A stretch of DNA of 64,000 bases from assembly GCF_004761875.1 (NCBI RefSeq), contig NZ_SJEY01000004.1:248001-312000 (forward strand), in the 5' to 3' direction. The position numbers and the translations under genes were made by a program. The notes below the pieces were generated by a model that made no database searches, had not been told where the DNA came from, and saw only the letters and a list, made by a program, of their open reading frames with translations. The stretch's first letter is position 1; every line of letters begins with the position of its first letter. Shown piece after piece: positions 1 through 8,697 of this stretch. The DNA is from Roseovarius aestuariivivens. Lineage in GTDB: Bacteria > Pseudomonadota > Alphaproteobacteria > Rhodobacterales > Rhodobacteraceae.

Positions 1-185
1 ACGAGTTGACCCAGGAGCAGTTCAAGGAACTGGTCGACGAGGCAACGGATAAATTGGCCAAGGCGCAAGAGACCTTCAAGAACGAGCCCGGCCCTGTGGA
101 CGAGGCGTCAAAGCTTCTCTCCGATATGGTCGCCATGGGCGACGAAATCGGCATGGCGACACCTTCGAAGGTCGGCGCGCCCTGA
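1..185 (+). CDS. C-terminal end of an unidentified protein (5' truncated)
   Basis: An open frame runs in from the left edge in the frame beginning at base 3 and stops with TGA at 183-185, giving 60 residues. The segment is charged and helical in character (EQFKELVDEATDKLAKAQETF), with no membrane segment or recognisable motif. It is followed by a good intrinsic terminator, which supports it being the real 3' end of a gene rather than a chance frame. The start and most of the gene lie outside the window, so no function is assigned. Confidence 0.6.
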   Translation, partial: ELTQEQFKELVDEATDKLAKAQETFKNEPGPVDEASKLLSDMVAMGDEIGMATPSKVGAP

Positions 186-237
186 GCCTTCGGCCAGCCG
201 TCGCCTGACTGTGGCGCACACCGTCTTTTATAGAGCA

Positions 238-271
238 AAAGGGTCCGCCACGCCGGGCCCTTTCCCTTTTT
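238..271 (+). terminator. Intrinsic terminator after the left-edge gene
   Basis: A nine-pair stem (AAAGGGTCC at 238-246 with GGGCCCTTT at 255-263, one G-U pair) with an eight-base loop is followed by CCC and five T. It lies 53 bp after the stop of the truncated gene and before the lectin gene, on the same strand. Confidence 0.6.
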
Positions 272-329
272 GGTTCTCATTTTTGCCGGAAAGAACGTAT
301 AGCTTTGCCCCGGGCAGCAAGAAACGGTC

Positions 330-680
330 ATGAAATACTTCGTCAACCAGACAATTGGCATAGAACAGGGCGACGATGTCCTGTTCTCGGATTATGAAGA
401 CGGCGGCGACATGTGGACCGGTCAGGGATCGCGCGAGCGGCGCAAGGCGCTGAGCTTTTCGACCCCGTTCAAGGAAGCCCCTGCCGTTCATGTGAGCCTT
501 TCGATGTGGGACATGGACAGCGCCACGAATGTTCGTGCCGATGTCGGGGCGGAGAATATCACCGCCAAGGGGTTCGACGTGGTGTTCCGCACCTGGGGCG
601 ACACGCGCGTGGCGCGCACCCGAATTCGCTGGATGGCGATCGGCGCGGTGCCCCACGAGGACGACTGGCAGCTTTACTGA
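330..680 (+). CDS. H-type lectin domain protein
   Basis: A 116-residue soluble protein without signal peptide or membrane segment. Residues about 40-105 fit the H-type lectin domain known from snail agglutinin: an FSTPFKEAPAVHVSLSMWD strand pair followed by a GFDVVFRTWGDT segment and a closing WMAIG strand. In the family this beta-sandwich binds N-acetylgalactosamine-like sugars and often forms trimers. It stands alone between the terminator at 238-271 and the opposite-strand prs. The absence of an export signal leaves its cellular target unknown. The domain call is from recognised motifs; sugar specificity is inference. Confidence 0.8.
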   Translation: MKYFVNQTIGIEQGDDVLFSDYEDGGDMWTGQGSRERRKALSFSTPFKEAPAVHVSLSMWDMDSATNVRADVGAENITAKGFDVVFRTWGDTRVARTRIRWMAIGAVPHEDDWQLY

Positions 681-884
681 CCGTCGCGCCGGTGGTGACC
701 TGCGGGGAGCCTTCGGCGGGATTTTTTCGGCCAAGACGAACGCGGATAGCGCATATCGGACCCGGCGCCGCGCAGCGAGATGTCGGGGGCTGTCCGAGGC
801 GGCGGGTGTTGAGCGCAACGCTCAATCGTTTGGGCCGGAGGGGCCTCAGCGGACCCTCGATTTTCGCGGCAGACCTTCGGTGCT

Positions 885-1901
885 TCAGGTGCCGAACTGA
901 CCTTCGTAGATCGGCTCCAGCGTCGGGGTTTCAAAAAGAGATGAGACCGAGGTGCCGTTCCAGATATTGAGGATCGCCTGCGCGAAAACCGGTGCGGTGG
1001 GAATGATGCGGATATTGGGCGTGGCCTTGACCGGCTCGGATGGCTGGATGGTGTCGGTGATCACCATGGATTTGAGCACCGAGGCGGTAATGCGCTCGAC
1101 CGCCGGCCCGGAAAGCACGCCATGCGTGACATAGGCATGCACCTCGCGGGCGCCGTTATCGAGAAGGATTTGTGCCGCCTTACACATCGTGCCGGCCGTG
1201 TCGCACATGTCGTCGACGATGATGCAGATCTTGTCGGTCACGTCGCCGATCACCGTCATTTCCGCCACCTCGCCCGCGCGTTCGCGGCGTTTGTCCACGA
1301 TCGAGAGCGGCGCGGTGATCCGCTTGGCAAGTTCACGCGCGCGCGCCACGCCGCCCACGTCCGGCGACACGATCATCACATCGTCCATGTGATCGCGGAA
1401 CTGCGTCTGGATATCGAGCGCGAAGACCGGTGAGGCGTAGAGGTTGTCGACCGGAATATCGAAGAAGCCCTGGATCTGGGCGGCGTGCAGATCCATCGTC
1501 AGGACCCGCTCGATGCCGGCCTCGACGATCATGTTGGCCACCAGCTTGGCCGAGATCGGAGTGCGGGCCTTGGTGCGGCGATCCTGTCGGGCATAGCCGA
1601 AATAGGGGATCACGGCGGTGATGCGCTTGGCCGAGGACCGGCGCAGCGCGTCGGACATGATCAGAAGTTCCATCAGGTTGTCATTGGCCGGGTTCGAGGT
1701 GGGCTGGATGATGAACATGTCCTCCCCGCGCACGTTCTCGAAGACCTCGACGAAGATTTCTCCGTCGTTGAAGCGCTCGACCCGCGTGTCCACCAGGCCG
1801 ATATTGACGCCGCGATGCATCGACATGCGTCGCGTGATCGCCTTGGCCAGCGGCAAGTTGGCATTGCCCGAGATGAGTTTCGGCTCTGGTGTGCTTGGCA
1901 T
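885..1901 (-). CDS. prs: Ribose-phosphate pyrophosphokinase
   Basis: Transfers pyrophosphate from ATP to ribose 5-phosphate to make PRPP for purine, pyrimidine, His, Trp and NAD synthesis. The 338 residues match the family length. Visible signatures are [11 protein letters not shown] at residues 137-147 and the PRPP-binding loop [12 protein letters not shown] at 228-239, with [12 protein letters not shown] ATP loop represented by [12 protein letters not shown] near 102-113. It is transcribed alone, divergent from the isomerase-like gene at 2008. The cytoplasmic enzyme appears intact. Confidence 0.97.
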   Translation of the reverse strand: MPSTPEPKLISGNANLPLAKAITRRMSMHRGVNIGLVDTRVERFNDGEIFVEVFENVRGEDMFIIQPTSNPANDNLMELLIMSDALRRSSAKRITAVIPYFGYARQDRRTKARTPISAKLVANMIVEAGIERVLTMDLHAAQIQGFFDIPVDNLYASPVFALDIQTQFRDHMDDVMIVSPDVGGVARARELAKRITAPLSIVDKRRERAGEVAEMTVIGDVTDKICIIVDDMCDTAGTMCKAAQILLDNGAREVHAYVTHGVLSGPAVERITASVLKSMVITDTIQPSEPVKATPNIRIIPTAPVFAQAILNIWNGTSVSSLFETPTLEPIYEGQFGT

Positions 1902-2007
1902 GGATGGGGTCCCCGGGTGGTCTCACATGACAGATTCGTGACGTTGACACCGCTTAGCATGGGTGCCACCTGTGGCAAAGCTATGCCTTTGAAAGGGAAC
2001 GCGCGCG

Positions 2008-2607
2008 ATGGCCCATATCGACTATTATTTTTCGACACTGTCGCCTTTTGCCTATCTGGCGGGCGGTCGCCTTGAGGAGATCGCGGCGCGTCATGGGGCG
2101 AGCGTGACCTACAAGCCGCTCGACATCATGGCGCTTTTCCCGCGCACCGGCGGGACGCCTCCCAAGGATCGGCACCCGTCGCGCATGGCGTATCGTGCGC
2201 AGGATCTGCCGCGGCAGGCCAAGCGGGCCGGCAAGCCGCTGAACCTGCAGCCCGCGCATTGGCCGACCAATGCCGCGCCGTCCTCTTACGCGATCATCGC
2301 GGCGCAGGCGGCGGGCGGTGGCGATATGAGCAAGCTGGTGCAGGCGGTGTTGCGGGCCTGCTGGGCCGAGGAACGCGATATCGCCGAGGACGAGGTCATC
2401 CGCGATTGCCTGCAAGAGGCGGGGTTCGACCCGGATATTGCCAATCGCGGTTTGCTGAGCGGGGCAGAGGCCTATGCCGCCAATCTCGAAGACGCGGTGG
2501 CGGCCGGCGTCTTCGGTTCTCCCTTCTTCGTGGTGGACACCGGCCAGAGCTTTTTCGGCCAGGACCGGCTGGAGGATCTGGACCTGCATCTCGCCGGCAA
2601 ATTGTGA
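2008..2607 (+). CDS. 2-hydroxychromene-2-carboxylate isomerase family protein (DsbA-like fold)
   Basis: The 199-residue protein begins with the family's YYFSTLSPFAYLAGG motif (S12 is the expected catalytic or glutathione-binding serine) and ends with GSPFFVVDTGQSFFGQDRLEDL, both typical of HCCA isomerase/kappa-GST proteins. Characterised members isomerise 2-hydroxychromene-2-carboxylate in naphthalene breakdown using glutathione. No aromatic-degradation genes are nearby, so the natural substrate is unknown. An AAGGGA ribosome site precedes the ATG. The alpha/beta hydrolase gene follows after 7 bp, so the two are probably co-transcribed. Confidence 0.88.
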   Translation: MAHIDYYFSTLSPFAYLAGGRLEEIAARHGASVTYKPLDIMALFPRTGGTPPKDRHPSRMAYRAQDLPRQAKRAGKPLNLQPAHWPTNAAPSSYAIIAAQAAGGGDMSKLVQAVLRACWAEERDIAEDEVIRDCLQEAGFDPDIANRGLLSGAEAYAANLEDAVAAGVFGSPFFVVDTGQSFFGQDRLEDLDLHLAGKL

Positions 2608-2614
2608 GGCGCGC

Positions 2615-3421
2615 ATGCCCAAGGGGCTGAAGGCGGGCTTCGAGACCAACTGGACCACGTTCGGGCAAGGGCCGCGCGCGGCGCTGATGATCCATTGCAG
2701 CCTGGCGCATTCCGGAAGCTGGGGCGCCATGGCCCGCCACCTGTCGGGCGCGCTTGACATGACGGCCTTTGACCTGCCCGGGCACGGGCGCAGCGCCCCC
2801 TGGGACGACCGGGCCGAACTCCAGGGCGAGACGGTCAGGATCGCCGCGGAATTCCTGACCGGCCCCACCGATATCATCGGCCATTCCTTCGGCGCCACCG
2901 TGGCGCTGCGTCTGGCAATCGAGCGGCCAGAGCTCGTGCGGTCGCTGGTGCTGCTCGAACCGGTGTTCTTCGCCGCCGGTCTGGCCGCGCGGCCCGAGCT
3001 GCGCGCCGGGTTTGACGCAGCGATGGCGCCTTTTGTCGATGCCATGCGCGCAGGCGACCGGATGGCGGCGGCAGAAGCCTTTCTGGCGGTCTGGGGCGGG
3101 GGCGCGGATTGGTCCGCTATTTCCACGCCGGACCGAGAGACGCTGGCGGCGCAGATGCCAATCGTGCAGGCAGGGCAGCCTGCGCTTTACGAGGATGTCG
3201 GCGGGATGCTTGCCGAGGGGCGGCTTGAGGCGGTCGAGCGGCCCGTACTTCTGATCGAGGGCAGCCTGTCGCCGGAGATTATCCCGGCGATCACCGAGGG
3301 TCTGGCGGCGCGGCTGCCCCATGCGCGGCGCGCGGTCATCGCAGGGGCGTCGCATATGCTGCCCGTGACCCACGGCAGGCAGGTCAGCGCCGAAGTGCTG
3401 CGCTTTCTGCGCGAGGTCTGA
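2615..3421 (+). CDS. Alpha/beta hydrolase
   Basis: The chosen ATG lies 7 bp after the preceding stop and gives a 268-residue alpha/beta hydrolase; a longer frame upstream overlaps the isomerase gene and is discarded. The oxyanion region is MIHCSLAHSGSWG (residues 25-37), the nucleophile elbow is GHSFGA with Ser91, and the late GASHMLPV segment supplies the catalytic His. No signal peptide is seen. The substrate is not predictable; coupling to the HCCA-isomerase-like gene suggests a shared minor catabolic or detoxifying role. It ends 6 bp from the convergent threonine aldolase. Confidence 0.88.
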   Translation: MPKGLKAGFETNWTTFGQGPRAALMIHCSLAHSGSWGAMARHLSGALDMTAFDLPGHGRSAPWDDRAELQGETVRIAAEFLTGPTDIIGHSFGATVALRLAIERPELVRSLVLLEPVFFAAGLAARPELRAGFDAAMAPFVDAMRAGDRMAAAEAFLAVWGGGADWSAISTPDRETLAAQMPIVQAGQPALYEDVGGMLAEGRLEAVERPVLLIEGSLSPEIIPAITEGLAARLPHARRAVIAGASHMLPVTHGRQVSAEVLRFLREV

Positions 3422-3427
3422 GCGTGT

Positions 3428-4483
3428 TCAGGCGACGTTGCGCGCGGTCTCGATAAAGCGGTCGATCTCGGCCTCGGGAATGGACCAGTCGCAGACCAGC
3501 CGCATCAGGAGTGGCTCGTCGGGGTCCTTGCCCTCAAGTTCACCCTCCCAGATATAGTAATAGGCCCCGGCGTCGAAGAGGCGCTTATGCGTGGCGCGCG
3601 GCAGGGTGGCGAAGATCATATTGGCCTGTGGGTCGGCGGCGAGGGTAAAGCCCGGCAGATCGCGAAGCCCGGCCACCAGCCGCGCCGCTTTGGCATTGGC
3701 GCGGCGCGCGGCGTCAAGCCACAGACCGTCCTTCACATAGGCCTCGATCTGTGCGGCGAGATAGCGGTGCTTGGAAAAAAGATGCCCCGCGCGCTTGCGG
3801 CGCAGTTCCAGTTCCCACGCGTCGGACGGGTCGAAGAAGATCACCGCCTCGACGCCGAGGCAGCCGTTCTTGGTTGCACCGAAGCTCAGCGCGTCGACGC
3901 CCAGCTCGTGGGTCATCTGCGCCGGCGAGCAGTCAAGCGCGGCCACCGCGTTGGCAAAGCGCGCGCCATCGAGATGCACCTTCAATCCGTGCGCCTTGGC
4001 CACGTCGCAGAGCGCGCCCAGTTCATCCAGCGTGTAGACCTGACCCCGCTCGGTGACCGAGGTCAGCGCGACCGGTCCGCGTTGGGATCCGTGCACGACC
4101 CCTTGCGGCAGGCCCGACAGCGCGGCGTCGAGTTCAAGCACGGTCATCTTGTCGCCCGCCTGTCCCACCGGGTTAAGACGGGCGCCGCCGGTGAAAAACT
4201 CCGGCGCGTGGCATTCGTCCTCGCGGATATGCGCCAGCGGCGTGCAGGTGATGGCCTGCCACGGCTGGCTCATAGTGGCGAGTGCGAGGCAGTTGGCCGC
4301 CGTTCCGGTGGCGACCAAATGTACCGAAGCCTCTGGGGCCTCGAAAAGCGCGCGCAGGGCGGCGGAGGCGCGCTCTGTCCAAGGGTCGTTGCCGTAAGGT
4401 TTTGCATGGCCCTGGTTGGCGGCGGTCAGCGCCTCCATCACCTCGGGCAGGGCAGGGCCGATATTGTCAGAGGCAAGATACAT
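3428..4483 (-). CDS. ltaE: Low-specificity L-threonine aldolase family protein
   Basis: A PLP-dependent fold-type I enzyme of 351 residues. HLDGAR at 170-175 and the Schiff-base lysine K205 in SFGATKNG are diagnostic of the threonine aldolase/beta-eliminating lyase family, which cleaves L-threonine or L-allo-threonine to glycine and acetaldehyde. It follows the ycgN-like gene with a one-base overlap on the same strand, so it is the last gene of ribF-ycgN-ltaE. Related family members act on phenylserine or other beta-hydroxy amino acids, so the exact substrate is inferred. Confidence 0.9.
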   Translation of the reverse strand: MYLASDNIGPALPEVMEALTAANQGHAKPYGNDPWTERASAALRALFEAPEASVHLVATGTAANCLALATMSQPWQAITCTPLAHIREDECHAPEFFTGGARLNPVGQAGDKMTVLELDAALSGLPQGVVHGSQRGPVALTSVTERGQVYTLDELGALCDVAKAHGLKVHLDGARFANAVAALDCSPAQMTHELGVDALSFGATKNGCLGVEAVIFFDPSDAWELELRRKRAGHLFSKHRYLAAQIEAYVKDGLWLDAARRANAKAARLVAGLRDLPGFTLAADPQANMIFATLPRATHKRLFDAGAYYYIWEGELEGKDPDEPLLMRLVCDWSIPEAEIDRFIETARNVA

Positions 4484-4956
4484 CAGGTTGGCTCCTCTAT
4501 CACATGGTCTTCCCAGTCGTCCTCAGACATGTCGGCCTCGGACAGGGTGCGGTACTGCATCGACACGCCGGCGTCGTGCACCGATTGCGCCGTGCCTGAA
4601 ATCAGCGGGTGCCAGTCATAGAGCGGCTGACCGTTCCAGAGCAGTTTGTAGGCACAGGTTTCGGGCAGCCAGTAGAGGTTTTTCTCGATATTCTTCACCG
4701 TCAGCGTGATGCATTCCGGCACATATCGGTGGCGCGTCTCGTACTGCGCGCAGCGGCAGGTCGTATCGTCGAACAGCCGGCAGGCCACGCGGGTCAGGGC
4801 AACCTCGCCGCTGTCCTCGTCTTCCAGCTTGTTCAGGCAGCATTTGCCGCAGCCGTCGCACAGCGCTTCCCACTCTTTCCGGGTCATGCGTGAGAGCGGC
4901 TTGGTCTCCCAGAAACGCGGTGCCAGACCGGTGCGGTCGATGGGATCGTCGGTCAT
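4483..4956 (-). CDS. YcgN family cysteine-cluster protein (UPF0260)
   Basis: The ATG overlapping the ribF stop as ATGA gives 157 residues. Eight cysteines at 33, 36, 39, 40, 59, 67, 69 and 82 form the CxxCxxCC and later CRC pattern of the YkgJ/YcgN zinc- or iron-binding family. ALCDGCGKCCLNKLED and the closing YDWHPLISG segment are typical of the UPF0260 subgroup. Function is unknown in the family. Translational coupling to ribF and ltaE is visible, but I draw no functional link. An upstream in-frame ATG eleven codons earlier is less likely because it would lie deep in ribF. Confidence 0.88.
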   Translation of the reverse strand: MTDDPIDRTGLAPRFWETKPLSRMTRKEWEALCDGCGKCCLNKLEDEDSGEVALTRVACRLFDDTTCRCAQYETRHRYVPECITLTVKNIEKNLYWLPETCAYKLLWNGQPLYDWHPLISGTAQSVHDAGVSMQYRTLSEADMSEDDWEDHVIEEPT

Positions 4957-5891
4957 AGCGCGGCGAGGATCTCGCGCGCGCGGGCGCAATCGGCGTCCAT
5001 TTGCGCGATGAAGGCGTCAAGGCTGTCGAAGGTTTCCTCGGGGCGCAGGTAGTCGATCAGCGCGACGGACAGTTCGGTGCCGTAAAGGTCGCCCGAGAAA
5101 TCGAAAAGGAAGGTTTCGATATTGGGCACCTCGCCGCCGAACATGGGCCGCACGCCTAGCGACGCCGCGCCGTGGTAGTGGCCCGCATGCGGGCCGTCCA
5201 ATACGTCGACCAGCACCGCGTAGACACCGAATTTCGGCGGATGCAGCCCGGCGATGGACATGTTTGCCGTGGGATATCCCAGCTCGCGCCCGCGCTGCTC
5301 GCCGCCCATGACCGGCCCTTCGATGCGGTGCCAGTGGCCCAGCATCGCCGCCGCTTCGCGCGGCCGGCCTTCGGCCAGCGCGGTGCGAATCGCGGTCGAC
5401 GAGACCTGCCCGGACTGGCCTTCCAGAAGCTCGGCCACGGTCACGCCAAAGCCCATCTCGCCGCCGAACCGGGCCATGTCGGTGGCATTGCCCGCGCGCC
5501 CCTTGCCGAAACAGAAATCCGCGCCGATCACGACATGCCGAAGGCCCAGCCCGCCGGCGATGACGTTGCGGGCGAATTCCTCGGGCGTGAGGCTGGCCAG
5601 TGCCGTGTTGAACTTCAGCTCATAAAGCTTCTCCACCCCCAGCTTTTCCAGCCGGTGTGCCCGCGCCTCGGACCCCATCAGCCGAAAGGGCGGCGCGTCG
5701 GGCGCGAAAAACTCTCTCGGATGCGGCTCAAAGGTCAGGACGCCAAGCGGGGCGTCAATCCGTGCGCCCGCAGCCCGCGCAAGGTCGATGACCGAGCGAT
5801 GCCCGACATGCACGCCGTCGAAATTGCCGATGGCGACAGACGCGCCCCGGTCAGCGGCATCGAGATAGGAGTAATCGCGGATGATGCGCAT
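4953..5891 (-). CDS. ribF: Bifunctional riboflavin kinase/FAD synthetase
   Basis: Phosphorylates riboflavin to FMN and adenylylates FMN to FAD. The start at 5891 places the nucleotidyltransferase motif GNFDGVHVGH at residues 22-31, as in the family, and gives the usual length of 312; an ATG 39 codons earlier adds non-homologous sequence. The C-terminal kinase domain shows RGRELGYPTANM and the closing YLRPEETFDSLDAFIAQM segment. It leads the ribF-ycgN-ltaE run, each joined by short overlaps. The gene diverges from the 61-residue gene at 6026. Confidence 0.95.
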   Translation of the reverse strand: MRIIRDYSYLDAADRGASVAIGNFDGVHVGHRSVIDLARAAGARIDAPLGVLTFEPHPREFFAPDAPPFRLMGSEARAHRLEKLGVEKLYELKFNTALASLTPEEFARNVIAGGLGLRHVVIGADFCFGKGRAGNATDMARFGGEMGFGVTVAELLEGQSGQVSSTAIRTALAEGRPREAAAMLGHWHRIEGPVMGGEQRGRELGYPTANMSIAGLHPPKFGVYAVLVDVLDGPHAGHYHGAASLGVRPMFGGEVPNIETFLFDFSGDLYGTELSVALIDYLRPEETFDSLDAFIAQMDADCARAREILAAL

Positions 5892-6025
5892 GGGCAAGTG
5901 CGTAGCCGCAGGCCGAAGCGGGCGCAAGCGGGGATGTGCCATGCCGATCGCGACGATTTCGGCAGAAGGGGGCGAATCGTGTATAGTCAACTTCCGATGG
6001 AGTTGCATGTGAAAGGAGGACGCAC

Positions 6026-6211
6026 ATGATCAGCGCAATTCATACCGCACAATACGCCCGCGCGCTGCTGAACGCGCATGGCGGCAAGGCCGAAGCCGAG
6101 GCCGCGGCCCGGGCGCGCCGCTGTAAGGAGGCGGGGCGCACTGCCGAAGCGCGCGACTGGACCAAGATCCGCGCCGCGATCCGCGCCAAGCGCGGCCCGC
6201 TCCAAAGCTAG
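6026..6211 (+). CDS. Small basic, alanine-rich hypothetical protein (61 aa)
   Basis: A very strong GAAAGGAGG ribosome site sits 8 bp upstream of the ATG, which is the main reason to accept it as a gene. The product is predicted to be almost entirely helical, rich in Ala and Arg (AEAEAAARARRCKEAGR), with one Cys and no membrane segment. I recognise it only as the kind of short orphan protein common in Rhodobacteraceae. A TATAGT hexamer at about 5980 could be its -10 box. It is divergent from ribF. Confidence 0.65.
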   Translation: MISAIHTAQYARALLNAHGGKAEAEAAARARRCKEAGRTAEARDWTKIRAAIRAKRGPLQS

Positions 6212-6325
6212 CCGAGCCTTAAGACGGCGCCGGCGCGGGTTTTGCCTTTGCGCCGGATCGCCCCATGTGAACGGTCATCCGCCGGGCCCCTGTGCCTTGG
6301 TACAACGATATGAAGGAGGCCTCAC

Positions 6326-6955
6326 ATGGCAGACAAACCCGTCCTATACGGATTTGACGGCTCGACCTATGTGCGCACGGTGCGCATGGTCCTGAAGGAC
6401 AACGGAATCGACTACGATCAGGTGCCGGTTAACGTGCTGGAGGGCGAAACGCGCCAGCCCGACCATTTGGCGCGACACCCGTTCGGCAAGGTGCCGGTGC
6501 TTGATATCGACGACATCCGTCTGCGCGAGACGGCGGCGATCTGCCAGTATCTGCACGAGACCGGCAAAGGCGATGGCCTTGTGCCCGAAGACGCCAAGCG
6601 GCGCGCGAAGATGAATGAGGCGATCCAGCTTATCGTCAGCTATGGCTACGACGCGCTGGTTGGCGTGGCGGGCTATCACCTTTTCCCGCATCTCGTCGGC
6701 GGCCAGAACGAAGACGCACGCAGGACCGCGCTTGAAAACGGCGACACGCTGATCGAGCTTCTGATGGAAAATGCAGATCCCTGGATCTGTGGCACGGACT
6801 GCAGTCTGGCGGACTACTTCCTGGGGCCGATCATCTTTTACGTGTCGCTGACGACCGATGCCGACAAGGTGCTCAGCAATGCCAAGCTGCAGGCATGGTG
6901 GGACGCGATGCAGAAGGTCGAAAGCTTCAAGGCGACCGAGCCGGATCTGGACTGA
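6326..6955 (+). CDS. Glutathione S-transferase family protein
   Basis: A 209-residue soluble protein with an N-terminal thioredoxin-like domain (VLYGFDGSTYVRTVRMVLKD, then KVPVLDIDDIRLRETAAICQYL, the cis-Pro and the SNAIL-like E-T/S-A-I glutathione site) and a C-terminal all-helical domain containing CGTDCSLADYFLGPI, the conserved N-capping box and hydrophobic staple region of GSTs. GAAGGAGG lies close upstream of the ATG. It stands alone and ends before a hairpin that separates it from the convergent MaoC gene. The substrate is unknown. Confidence 0.9.
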   Translation: MADKPVLYGFDGSTYVRTVRMVLKDNGIDYDQVPVNVLEGETRQPDHLARHPFGKVPVLDIDDIRLRETAAICQYLHETGKGDGLVPEDAKRRAKMNEAIQLIVSYGYDALVGVAGYHLFPHLVGGQNEDARRTALENGDTLIELLMENADPWICGTDCSLADYFLGPIIFYVSLTTDADKVLSNAKLQAWWDAMQKVESFKATEPDLD

Positions 6956-6963
6956 GGCCGGAC

Positions 6964-6989
6964 GGCGTGGCGGGTTTGCCCGCCGCGCC
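6964..6989. terminator. Hairpin between convergent GST and MaoC genes
   Basis: An eleven-pair stem (GGCGTGGCGGG with CCCGCCGCGCC, one U-G pair) closes a TTTG loop between two convergent stops. There is only a TTGCCTGTT stretch on the plus side, so it may act as a weak bidirectional terminator. Confidence 0.45.
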
Positions 6990-7003
6990 TTGCCTGTTCG
7001 AGG

Positions 7004-7447
7004 TCAGTCGAACTTGCCCGTCGGCGCCAGTACCGTGGCCTCGCCCACCAGGACCTTCTTGCCGTCCACCATGCAGCGCGTCGAAAGCTGCACCCGGCGC
7101 TTGGCATAGTCGATCCCGATCACCTCGACCTCGGTCAGAACCTGGTCACCAGGCCGCACCGGCGCGAGGAACTTGAGCGTCTGGCCCATATAGACCGTGC
7201 CATGCCCGGGCAGCTGCTCGCCGATCACCGCAGAGATCAGGCCGGCGGTCAGCATGCCATGCGCGATGCGGCCCTCGAAGATCGTGTCGCGGGCGTAATC
7301 GTCGTCCATATGCACCGGATTATAATCGGTCGAAACCTGCGCAAACATCTCGATATCCTCGTCGGTCACCACCTTCAGAAGAGAGCGCACCATGCCCATT
7401 TCCATTTCCTCGATGGTGATGGTTCCGCGCGGCATGTTGTCCAACAT
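7004..7447 (-). CDS. MaoC-type (R)-specific enoyl-CoA hydratase
   Basis: A single hotdog-fold domain of 147 residues with the hydratase-2 motif: Asp41 and His46 in STDYNPVHMDD, then GRIAHGMLTAGL. These residues form the catalytic dyad in MaoC/PhaJ proteins, which hydrate trans-2-enoyl-CoA to (R)-3-hydroxyacyl-CoA. The start at 7447 is preferred because GGAGGG sits 4 bp upstream; an ATG seven codons earlier overlaps that site. The role could be supply of hydroxyacyl-CoA for polyhydroxyalkanoate or another acyl-CoA pathway, but no pha genes are in view. Confidence 0.9.
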   Translation of the reverse strand: MLDNMPRGTITIEEMEMGMVRSLLKVVTDEDIEMFAQVSTDYNPVHMDDDYARDTIFEGRIAHGMLTAGLISAVIGEQLPGHGTVYMGQTLKFLAPVRPGDQVLTEVEVIGIDYAKRRVQLSTRCMVDGKKVLVGEATVLAPTGKFD

Positions 7448-7560
7448 TCGACCCTCCAATTCTGGCATCCGGGAGACCGTTAAGTAATAATTATACCCAA
7501 TCTACGGTCCATATTGGAACTTAATTACTTTGCAATCGCAGAAAAGCAAGCCTTTTCTGC

Positions 7561-8436
7561 TCAGCGCAGCCGCCCGATAGCAAAGCCGGGCGCGACATTT
7601 TCCCTTTCCAGAAAGGACTTTAGCGCGGTTTCGTCCGGGTTCTGCGACGTTTTGGTCTCCGCCGCGGCCAGCCCGCCGGTGACAAAGAGAGAATCGATAT
7701 CCTCGCCCATTGCGCCGGCGATGTCGGTCTGCGCCCCGTCGCCGATGGCCAGGATCCGCGAAGGGTCGATATCGCAGCCCAGTTCGGCCAGGCGCCGGCG
7801 CGCCAGGTCGTAGATCGGGGGATACGGCTTGCCGAAATAAAGGCTTTCGCCGCCCATCTCTGTATAGAGCCGCGCCAGTGCGCCGGCACACCATTCGCGT
7901 ACCTCGCCGCGATCCACGACGATATCGGGATTGGCGCAAAGCAATTTCAGCCCGCGCTGCTTGGCGTAAAGGAATTCGGCGCGGTTGACCGCCGGATCGG
8001 CCAGCGGCTCGAACGGGCCGCAGCAGACGATGCCGTCGGCTTCTTTCAGCTCGACCAGCAGGATATCCTCGGGATCCTCGATAAGCTCCATGGGCTCGAA
8101 AAAGCCCTGGTCGCGTTCCCATTCGCCCATGAACCAGACCTTCCGCCCGACCGCGCCGCGAAACATCGCCGCCCGCGCGCTGTCACCCGAGCTGGCGATC
8201 GTGTCCCAGGCATCCTTTGGCACGCCCATCTGGGTAATTTGGGTCTCCACCCCGGCGCGCGGCTTGGGCGAATTGGTCAAAAGCACGACCGTGCCGCCCT
8301 GCGCGCGATAGGCCTGAAGGGCCGCCACCGCGTCCGGAAACGCCGTCATGCCGTCGTGCAGGCAGCCCCAGAGATCGACGTAAAGCGCGTCATAGGCAGA
8401 GGCGATCTCGGAGAGCGCGGAAACGATACGGGTCAT
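7561..8436 (-). CDS. TIGR01459-type HAD-IIA hydrolase
   Basis: A 291-residue NagD-like phosphatase. Motif I is YVDLWGCLHDG (residues 19-29), motif II the LLTNSPKPR segment, the cap lies in the middle, and motif III/IV is ILAIGDGAQTDIAGA near residue 240. The D-x-W-G form of motif I is typical of the TIGR01459 subgroup, which is common in alphaproteobacteria and has no settled substrate. It is a single gene, 113 bp upstream of the MaoC gene on the same strand, and divergent from the TauE exporter across a repeat-containing gap. Confidence 0.87.
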   Translation of the reverse strand: MTRIVSALSEIASAYDALYVDLWGCLHDGMTAFPDAVAALQAYRAQGGTVVLLTNSPKPRAGVETQITQMGVPKDAWDTIASSGDSARAAMFRGAVGRKVWFMGEWERDQGFFEPMELIEDPEDILLVELKEADGIVCCGPFEPLADPAVNRAEFLYAKQRGLKLLCANPDIVVDRGEVREWCAGALARLYTEMGGESLYFGKPYPPIYDLARRRLAELGCDIDPSRILAIGDGAQTDIAGAMGEDIDSLFVTGGLAAAETKTSQNPDETALKSFLERENVAPGFAIGRLR

Positions 8437-8506
8437 GTCGGGCCTTTCTGGGCAATGCGGGTCTCAGACAGGTATCGCAAAGCCGCCCGCCGAAAACCAC
8501 CCGCAG

Positions 8507-8581
8507 CTTCATCTGGAGAAAAATACCTCGGGGTTCGTTGAAATCCCCCGGGATTTCAACGTAAGGGGCAGCGCCCCTTTT
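8507..8581. repeat. Intergenic repeat, copy A, with two adjacent hairpins
   Basis: The unit CTTCATCTGGAGAAAA followed by ATACCTCGGGG (8507-8533) aligns with units at 48411 and 58770. It is followed by a 12-bp perfect inverted repeat, CGTTGAAATCCC at 8536-8547 and GGGATTTCAACG at 8550-8561, and by a second hairpin, AAGGGGC-AGC-GCCCCTT at 8563-8579 ending in T residues. The hairpins may terminate transcription or act as REP-like extragenic elements. Confidence 0.6.
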
Positions 8582-8697
8582 CTGACCAAACCTGTGCGGC
8601 GCAACCCGCGCCTTTGGATCCCGCCGGTCACGTTTTTTCCGACGCCTGGTCAGGCCTTCACTTGCATCTGGATCGCAGGCGGGGCTTTACTGACCCC

